Below are positions 56,133 through 64,000 of a stretch of DNA of 64,000 nucleotides, in pieces; within the stretch, counting starts at the first letter, position 1, and every line of letters begins with the position of its first letter. The position numbers were made by a program, and so were the translations under genes. The stretch lies in NCBI GenBank assembly GCA_000733355.1, contig JNVV01000027.1:206940-270939 (forward strand), in the 5' to 3' direction. The DNA is from Falciphora oryzae. Its lineage: Eukaryota; Ascomycota; Sordariomycetes; Magnaporthales; Magnaporthaceae. The notes below the pieces were generated by a model, which saw only the letters and a program-made list of their open reading frames with translations, ran no database searches and was not told the DNA's origin.

Positions 56133-56642
56133 CGTGGAGAGACGGTGCGGGGGCTGAGGTACTCCTTGTCGAGACAGGAGAAGGAGAAGGAGAACGCAAG
56201 AGCCGTGCCAAAGCTCGAAGGCAGGCAGGCTGTGCGGCCACTTGTTTTATGAAACATAGCTTGACGACAATATGCTTCCATCAACAGACCTGCGCAATGT
56301 TGTGCACGCCCATGTTGACTGCAAATCGATCCACGTCTTGCCTTTCCGAGCAGGCGCGGACCTGGGCCTCGTCGGGGCACGGCCTAGACCCCCCTTTTCC
56401 ACGGCCCAGACGCCGCCCCACGCCACCCTGAGTTGTGATTGAGTCCAAGTGCCGCGAATTCGAGGGAATCTGTGACGGGCGTGTCCAACATTATTTACCA
56501 CAGTGTTGTTCCTGTCCTTGGGTCCAGGCTTCTGGATCGAGGACGTCATTGAAGCGATGGCAAACAGCGTGCGGAAGACCAGCGAGCTCAACAAAAAAAG
56601 ATATGAACGTTGGGGACGAAAATTACAAGAACCCAGTTGCTT
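56133..56642. other. Intergenic, 0.5 kb
   Basis: Promoter of the possible secreted protein and 3' flank of the HAD hydrolase gene. No other feature seen. Confidence 0.5.
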
Positions 56643-57574
56643 CTATATCTTGGGCTTCAGATTAGATATCTTGGGCTCCACAGAGATCCGGGGGTGGTCG
56701 CCAGCGAGGGCCAAACCCGTGACGCGCTCGAGCTCGTCGACGGCCTCGAAAGCGCGGCCCAGCGAAACTTTAAGTGTGCGAAGCCCCTCCTTCTTCCCAG
56801 CCTTGAGGTTCTCGCCAATGTCATCGATAAAGAGCACGTCGCCAGGCTCAACGCCGTGACGCCAGCCGAGCGACCCGTCCCGGTCTTTACCAGCGGCGTT
56901 AGTCCTAGCGAAGCGGTCGACCTCGCGCAGAGCGTAGCGAAAGGCCTCCGGGTCGGGCTTGCGCAGGCCGACGTGGGCGGACGAGACGAAAACGTCAAAG
57001 AGGCGGCGCAGCGGGTGGCCGAAGAAGCCGCCCTGGTCAGCCGGGTCGCTGAGCGGGTGGCCATCTGGGAAAATGACGGTGTTGCTCAGGGCGGCAAGGA
57101 CGTAGCGACCGCTGGCCCTGAGGCGCTCCAGTGCAGGTAACATCCAGGGGTCTGGCTGTTGTGACACAGTCATCATGTCGTTGAATAGCCACTCACCGTC
57201 CACTTGCGGCAGCGGGGGTAGGGCGGCGGGTAGGGACGGGTCTTTGCTGCGTTGCGCCTCGTAGAAGGCGGCCCAGCGTGCTGGGTCGTGCAGATCCCTG
57301 TTGAAGCCGGCGAAGAAGGCCTGGTCCATTGGGATCTCGCCCTTCTCCAGGCGGTGCCAGAACCCGGCGGGGGCCGACTTGGAGATGGAGTAGTTCACCC
57401 ACCCAGGCGGGATGCCCAGGCCGAGCTCATAGTCGAGGATGGACTGGAAGGGAGACACGACCTGCAATGCGGCGTTAGTGGATGAGTGATACCAAAGCAG
57501 GGTCTGCCTTCTTTACTCACACAGACACCGCCAATGTCAAAGAGGATGACCTTGGGCTGCTTCTGAGCGGCCAT
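56643..57574 (-). CDS. HAD-superfamily hydrolase, epoxide-hydrolase N-domain-like
   Basis: Two exons (57574-57521, 57461-56643) encode 290 residues. Splicing restores KVILFDIGGVCVVSPF; Asp13 is the HAD nucleophile and the second position is Gly, as in the soluble epoxide hydrolase N-terminal subgroup. Motif II is LSNT (Ser144), motif III is RKPDPEAF (Lys186), and motif IV is FIDDIGEN (Asp231/Asp232). The alpha-helical cap spans about 30-110. These proteins are phosphatases or dehalogenase relatives in the cytosol; the substrate cannot be predicted. There is no fused alpha/beta hydrolase domain. The gene is divergent from RPL5. Confidence 0.9.
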
Positions 57575-58093
57575 TTTGGACCGTCCAGTGCCGAGCCAAG
57601 AACCAGTGCGGGGACGGCGACAGCCAAATTTGGCTAAGAAACAGATGCTGAGAGGATCGAAGAAAGTTTAGGAGACGAACCAATCTACAGTGTGTCACAT
57701 GGCGGACGGTATCTAGATACAAGGTAGATGTAGGACTGGCAGGATGGAGAGTGCTCGGGGTCGGCGCATCACCCTGGTCTCCTCCAACAGAAGCCGTGCC
57801 TCGGCAATCTGAACTTGGAGGCGGCAGGCAAGGGACCAGCCTACAAGGTGGGCCTTTGTCAATGCACGTGATCCAGCGCATGGCCATGCGTGGAAAGCGC
57901 ACTGGTCCCCGACCCAATTCCATGCGTGCAGCCCTGGCTGAACGGCCCCTGCCAGCTTAGGGTTGCGGGGCTTGGATTTATGCCCACCATTTTTTTGACG
58001 ATTTCGCCCGGCGCAGAAAAACGTCTGTTCCTTGACAACCACAACCACAAAAAGACCTTGAGTTCGTTGTCGCCGCGAGCCCAATCAGTCAAA
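57575..58093. other. Divergent promoter of HAD hydrolase and RPL5
   Basis: A spacer of 0.5 kb that must serve a weak and a strong gene. The RPL5 side carries a short pyrimidine-rich leader. No clear TATA box. Confidence 0.5.
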
Positions 58094-59287
58094 ATGGTGA
58101 GTCGATGACAATCAGCTAGCCTGCCGCTTGCTCGGCAGAGCTCCCATCATCAAGATCTTTGCTTTCGCGAGACTTGGCCGCGTCCGCTGCTGCGCGCGGG
58201 AGACCCTGGGGGAGAGACAGAGTCGATGCAAGATGCTTCGGAAGGAGGAATATTCTGAAGCGCAAATTGCTGACTCTGAGGGTGTTCTTCCATTCATCAG
58301 GCTTTCCACAAGCTGGTCAAGAACAACGCCTACTACAGGTGAGTGGCTACCTCTTGCGATTCCTTCCCCTTGTCCACGAGATGGGCTCTTTTTGTGCTGA
58401 CAGCGGACCACCCCTCCCTTAGCCGCTTCCAGACCAAGTACAAGCGCAGGCGGCAAGGAAAGACCGACTACTATGCCCGCAAGCGGCTGATCACCCAGGC
58501 CAAGAACAAGTACAATGCGCCCAAGTACCGCCTGGTCGTCCGGTTCACCAACCGCGACATCATCATGCAGATCGTCACCTCTGAGATCTCGGGCGACAAG
58601 GTCTTCGCCTCGGCCTACTCGCACGAGCTCAAGGCCTACGGCATCTCCCACGGCCTGACCAACTGGGCCGCCGCCTACGCCACCGGTCTGCTGATCGCCC
58701 GCCGTGTCCTCAAGAAGCTTGGCCTTGACGAGGACTTCGCCGGTGTCGAGGAGCCCGATGGAGAGTTCACCCTCACCGAGGCCGCCGAGACCGACGACGG
58801 CACCCGCCGCCCCTTCAAGGCTAACCTCGACGTCGGCCTGCACCGCACCTCGACCGGTGCCCGTGTCTTTGGCGCCATGAAGGGTGCCTCGGACGGTGGC
58901 ATCCTGATCCCCCACTCCGAGAACCGCTTCCCCGGCTACGACATTGAGACCAAGGAGCTGGACGCCGAGACCCTCAAGAAGTACATCTTCGGTGGCCACG
59001 TCGCCGAGTACATGGAGACCCTCGCCGACGACGACGAGGAGCGCTACAAGAGCCAGTTCCAGCAGTACATCGACGACGACGTCGAGGCTGACGCCCTTGA
59101 GGACCTCTACACCGAAGCCCACGCCGCCATCCGCGCCGACCCCTTCAAGAAGGCCGAGTCGGACGCCCCCAAGAAGACCAAGGAGGAATGGAAGGCCGAG
59201 TCCAAGAAGTACAAGACCAAGAAGCTCACCCTGGCCGAGCGCAAGCAGCGCGTCCAGGAGAGGATCGCCGAGCTCCGCGAGGAGTAA
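58094..59287 (+). CDS. RPL5: 60S ribosomal protein L5 (uL18)
   Basis: Three exons (58094-58096, 58301-58338, 58423-59287) encode 301 residues. The first exon consists of the start codon alone, followed by a 204-nt intron (GTGAGT). Exon 2 gives AFHKLVKNNAYYS, and exon 3 RFQTKYKRRRQGKTDYYAR onward. Family hallmarks include KYRLVVRFTNRDI, YSHELKAYGISHGLTNWAAA, and the basic C-terminal helices (KTKKLTLAERKQRVQERIAE). L5 binds 5S rRNA with L11 and enters the 60S subunit. Length equals that of other fungal L5 proteins. Codon use is strongly C-ending, as expected for high expression. Confidence 0.97.
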
Positions 59288-61326
59288 GGTAGCCTCTTTC
59301 CTTCACAAAAATCACCATCGTCTTTGGGGGCATTTTCAACAGGGTACAGGGGAAATATCACGGCTGTTTGTTCATTGGCGTTTTGCTTTTATCCTCCGGA
59401 AGGGGGGTCTGAAACGGATCATGGGGAAAAATCAAGGGTTTCTCAAGGATTTTGCGAGACCAAAACAAAAGTGAATGACCAACCATGTGATATCTTGGCC
59501 AAGCTGCTGTGTCGCGATGCATGCGTATTATCGTCTCTGCCGCTTTGCCTGCCGTTGACGCGTCTCTGCGTTGGTGCGTGGACTGGTTGCAACCCTCCTC
59601 GGATCCTAGGTCTTGCTGGTCACTGAATGATGTGTGCCGCGTCCCGAGAGCGTCGTGTGCCCATATCTCCATCGACATACATGATGTGACACGTGACACT
59701 AGAATACTGACGTGGAGATGGCCGTGCCGCACAGCCCAGGCGGCTGCGATTCAAGCAGAAAGCAGCCGCACCCTTGCTTGTCGAGTCACAAGACCACTGG
59801 GGCAGATGAGCTCCGGCATCACGGTGTCAAAGCTCGATGCGGGTGGGAGTCGGAAAGCAACACAGCAAAGACGCCTTCAGGAATAGTGCCCGCCGGCTAA
59901 TGTCCGGTCGGTGATGGGGTGGGGGACACTGGGGGTTCACCGCGATTAGTGAGACCCGGCACAACCAAGCTGGCGGTCGCTCTGCTTAGCTTCGGCCGCT
60001 AACGTCACTGACAGCTGCACCGATGGGGTCAGGGTCCAAGTCTGGTGCGACGGCTCCAAGATAAGCAAGGCCGGCGGTACGGGCACGACGGGATTTTCGG
60101 GCTGAGGCTCCTCGCCACCGCAGGAGAGGGGAATTTCAAATCAGATACCACGTAATGGTGGGTCGTGTTCTTGACCAACAGCGCAGAGCCGGGCATCCCT
60201 TCCACAGGTTCGATAGGCCCACGAAGACTGGGGAATAGGAGGACTAATCAGCTACAAAGGAGGCCCTTGGGCTAGAGATTGGCTTTGCGTGAAAAAGCCT
60301 CTGTTACCCATCCACCCCGCCGCATTTTGGCAGACACGTCGTGCCAGTCACAGCTGGGGCAGTCAACCAATCCCCAGACTCTTCGATTCCAAGCTCTCGG
60401 AAAGGGCAGGGAGACCGAGAGAAAGGTTATTCGACGATCTCCCCTTGTTTCTGGGTTCCATTTTATTCCATCACCTGCCCGTCAGGAATACCATTTCTAA
60501 TCTGGCGGCGTGCACGTGTCGGAATTACCTTGCCCAAAGTAGGTGGCTCCAAAGCGTGCAGAGGCTTCGACTGGGGTCCCATTTTCGCAGCACGGCCAGC
60601 CTCCTCCAGCTCCGCCTGCACGGCTCCATCCGGACGCACTGTACCAGCTGGGGATTTTGCCACTGCACCACACCGTACCGCAAACCTAAGCCAAGCCCAC
60701 AGATTCGCGCGGACTGCCGGTGGATTACGCCCACCCCGACCGACCTTGTCCAATGCCCGCTCCCTCGCCGAACTTTGTTGACTTTGGGCTGCTGAGCTGA
60801 GCGGAAAGTGGCCAAGGGAGCTGGACATTGAGACCTGCTCGGCTCGCGCACGAGACACCTATATTCCCGACGGCGTGCATTGACTGCCTCGTTGCGTTGA
60901 GAGGCCCCGTCGCCATCTGCCTCAACCCTTTGCATCATCCCCCACAACGGCACTCGACATCACATCATGGCTGCTGCGGCCATCGTCAGGTGATGCATCG
61001 TGGGTCGATCCATCGATGACGGAACCCCACAAATTACCTGCCTGTCCGCCGCCCCCTGCCGCCCTGCCACCAACCCCGGATTGCGAGACCCGGGCGTGAT
61101 TTTCCAGCCTGCGAGCCGAGGATCGCTCTTCGCTCCAAGAAATAAGTACCTAGAATAGAACGAGAGTCGGGCGAGCCGCTCCCTGGCCGTCGACCTGCAC
61201 GCGCGTCATGGAGCATGTGCACGGCATCGACGTGAGCTGGATGACCCACGGGTCTCCAAGAGGTAATTCCTGAAGCTGCCCGCCTGCCCACCGGACCCCG
61301 AAAGTGCGGCCACCCAGCTCACCACA
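59288..61326. other. Intergenic, 2.0 kb
   Basis: 3' flank of RPL5 and promoter or leader of the LRR gene. Overlapping frames at 60279-60953 occur on both strands without domain or splice support. No RNA gene seen. Confidence 0.5.
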
Positions 61327-64000
61327 ATGCCTCTCCATCATGCTCTAGACACATCATCAACACGTTCTCCGCAAAGGAGAAACACGCTGCCGTCGTCGAA
61401 TGCACGCGCCTCCCCCACCCAGAGTCCGCAGCCCGGCTCGTCGCCCATCGAGGGCCCCGGCAGCAATGTCGATTCCAGCGCTGCCGCAGGTAGCCCGACA
61501 GCGGCCAGGCCGTCCAGCCCCAAAATCGGAACAGCCGCGGCTGCGGCGCGCCCGCCGGTGATGAGGAACGGCTCGACCGAGAAGCTGCCCAACGGCGGCT
61601 CGCCAACCGCCACCACCCCACAGCGCCGGGGCTCCTGGTTCTCCAACATCTCGTCCAAGTTCGGCGGCGGTGCTGGCACCCAGAGCCCCCCGCAGGCGAA
61701 CCACACTCCCCCCAAGCAGGCCGAGATCTCGGTCCCCCGCGCCAACCCGGTCAAGAACGCCGTCCTCCAGCACGCCGTGCGCCATGACGGCGACGGCCCC
61801 TACACGCCCGCTCCGCCCAAGTCGAGCCAACCAGGACTCCTGCAGGTCCTCCGCCGCCTCTCGTCCTCGGGCGGCGGCGGCGGTGGCGGGGGCAATGGCG
61901 GCTCCCTCGGGGCTGGGCCCAAGAAAAACCATGGCGGCCTGGTCGAGCGCCGGGTGCTCAACGTGGACCGCAACCGGGAGCGGTGCGCCCTGGCCGAGTT
62001 GAACCAGGCAAAACTCCGCCGTGTCGCCTTCTGCGTCGATGTCGAGATCGCACCCATGCCCAAATATACTGAAGACGGCAACGGCCTAAAAAAGAAGGTT
62101 TGCGAAAAAGCAAACAAGTTGAAACCCACCGAGAAGGGCGATTCCGAGGTGCTTGGGAACGGTACAGCTTCACAGGAGACCGTCGGTTCCACAAGCGAAA
62201 GCAAAGACGAGAAGCCTGTCGCACAAGCAGGCGGGAATAAGGATACGACAGATACGGCGGCCAAAGACGGCGCTGTCGCTGATGCATCGAGCACGCCCAA
62301 GAGCGGAGATGGCACGAAAAAGAAGGAGAAGAAAAAGAAGAGTGAAGAGGAGCGCAAGGCAAGGAAGGAAAAGAAGCGGAAGCTCGCCGAGTCCAACGGA
62401 ACCATCCCCATGGAAATACACCTCGACAGCGACTCGTCGGGCTCTTGCACCGGCGAAAACAGCGGCAGCGGGCACTCGCAGTCGGTACCCACAACTAACC
62501 CCGTCCGCATTTACCGCCGTTGCTGCCAGCTGCGGGAGACGCCGATCCTGAAGAAGATCACTGAGCAGCTGACCAAGCCGGGCAACGTCTCTGCCGGCGG
62601 CGTAGTCGAGAAGCTGGACCTGACGGCGTACTGGCTGCAGCTGCCGGACCTCGTCACCCTCGGCGACTACCTGGCCGTTGTGCCTGTCAAGGAGGTCGTG
62701 CTCGAAAACTGCGGCCTGAACGATGAGGGCCTCCGCGTCATCCTGGCCGGCCTGCTCGCGTCTAGGAGACCCAAGAGGAAATCACGCAAGTCGACTGACA
62801 GCAACTCGGACGGGCCCGACACCCACGGAGGCGTCGTGGAGCGCCTAGTCCTCAAGAACAATAAAATTGGTCCTGAGGGGTGGAAACACATCTGTCTCTT
62901 CATCTACATGTGCCGCTCTATAAAACAACTCGACATCTCCAGCCTAGCCTTCCCTCGCGCAACACCTCCAACGGCGTCTCCGGCCAGCCATCACACGCCG
63001 CACTTCCAAATCGGTCACCACAGCCGGCCGCCGCCACCGATAAGTATATGTCAGCTTTTTTCCAAGTCGCTGGGGAACAGGCTGGCTGGCTCGACGCTCG
63101 GGCTCCTGAACCTCGCCGAAACGTGCCCGGAGACAGACCAGCTCGGTGTCCTGATCGACGGAGTCATCAAATGTGGCGTCAAGAGGCTAGGACTGGCACG
63201 TAACGACATTGACAGGGCCGGCGTTGCCCACGTCGCAAGGTATTTGGCCAGCGGCGCGTGTGAGGGCCTCGACCTAGGCGGCAACGATCTCCGCGACCAG
63301 CTCGAGGTCCTAGCCAAATCGCTGCCCGAAAATGCATCACTCTCGGCCCTCAGCCTGGCTGAGTGCAACCTCCGACCCGGTTCCCTATGCGAGCTCTTTC
63401 CTAAGCTGGTCAAGCTCAAGGACTTCCGCTTTATCGACCTCTCTCACAACCATGATCTCTTCAAGACGAGTCCCAGCTCGATCTCGTTACTACGGAGGTA
63501 CGTACAAATTCTGATACTCGCCAGTGCACAGATACACTATGAAAAGCATACGTAGAGTTCGCTACAAAACCCATGCTAACTGAGCGCCTTTTTTCCAGAT
63601 ACTTACCCAAAATGGCTGGATTGAAGAGGATACATCTTGCGGATGTCGCCATGACATCAGAACAGGCCATTGCGCTTGCCGAAATCCTTCCCGAGGTGGA
63701 AGGACTGGCGCATATTATCCTGCTCTCGAACCCTGAGCTCACCAAGCTCGCAGACGCCCAGACGGAAGAGTCTCAAGAAGAGGCCTGCGCCCTTTACGCC
63801 TCGCTGCTTGCTGCAACAAGAGTCTCGACCAGTATCGTGGCCGTGGACATCGACGTGCCCACAGAGCGGTCTGGAGAGATCGTCAAGGCCCTCGCGAAGC
63901 AGGTAGTAGCCTACTCGCTGCGTAATATGGAAAATATGCCGATCGTGAAGCCCGACAGCGGCGAGGCTACAGGCGTCACAGGTCCCCGTCAAGACCCGGA
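61327..64000 (+). CDS. Leucine-rich repeat protein, Mhp1-like (3' end cut)
   Basis: Exon 1 (61327-63497) and exon 2 (63599 to the window edge) give at least 857 residues; the gene continues beyond the window. The N-terminal 200 residues are disordered, with SP/TP sites and a Gly run in SSSGGGGGGGGNGG. The conserved block LRRVAFCVDVEIAPMPKY sits near residues 231-248, followed by a Lys/Glu-rich charged stretch (KKEKKKKSEEERKARKEKK). LRRs of the RNase-inhibitor type start near 430 (VVLENCGLNDEGLRVILAG; LVLKNNKIGPEGWKHI; LGLARNDIDRAGV). Similar fungal proteins are annotated as Mhp1-like cell wall biogenesis or microtubule-associated proteins; that label comes from recollection and the function is inferred. 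The intron has a GTACGT donor and a pyrimidine-rich acceptor. Confidence 0.75.

Noticed and set aside
1..64000. Search for CRISPR arrays, insertion sequences or phage genes
   Set aside because: Introns and eukaryotic gene content throughout; no regular spacer array or prokaryotic mobile gene was seen.

Overview
The window looks like nuclear DNA from a filamentous ascomycete (Sordariomycetes, plausibly a Sordariales/Chaetomiaceae-type fungus). The genes are GC-rich and carry short introns with GTRNGT-type donors and CTAAC-like branch sites. The content includes a fungal PKA regulatory subunit, a filamentous-type dCMP deaminase, a DUF3433 membrane protein, and two secreted plant cell wall enzymes (an AA9 LPMO and a CE1 esterase). 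This placement is inferred from gene content; no database search was possible. I rebuilt the splice junctions by hand from donor and acceptor signals and reading-frame continuity.

Layout. 1-11.7 kb: 5' part of an FG-nucleoporin-like gene (-), SCP2 sterol-carrier protein with a PTS1-like tail (-), SPF27/BCAS2 splicing factor (+), PKA regulatory subunit (-), then a 3-kb gene-free interval with a cluster of palindromes, then Cdc50/Lem3 flippase subunit (+). 13.9-26.8 kb: AA9 LPMO (+), a 64-aa membrane protein (-), dCMP deaminase (-), ATG7 (+), MFS transporter (+). 27.2-41.2 kb: membrane J-protein (-), CE1 esterase (+), mitochondrial malonyl-CoA:ACP transacylase (+), a pair of diverged tRNA-like repeats, DUF3433 protein (-), neutral ceramidase (+). 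42.8-46.7 kb: an accessory patch with a secreted Pro-rich protein whose C-terminal domain has a CheD-like Thr/Cys/His pattern, a tandem duplicate of it that is dead (one in-frame TAG), and a heme-thiolate peroxidase (-). 46.7-55.3 kb: a gene-poor stretch with decayed, partly duplicated coding fragments. 55.3-64 kb: a doubtful secreted protein (-), HAD hydrolase (-), ribosomal protein L5 (+), and the 5' part of an LRR (Mhp1-like) gene (+).

Most genes are independent housekeeping loci; no operon-like or biosynthetic cluster is evident. The AA9 and CE1 enzymes are both secreted, and each has a TATA-type promoter, which fits inducible plant biomass degradation. The most unusual content is the CheD-like secreted protein with its dead tandem copy, and the neighbouring relic-filled region.
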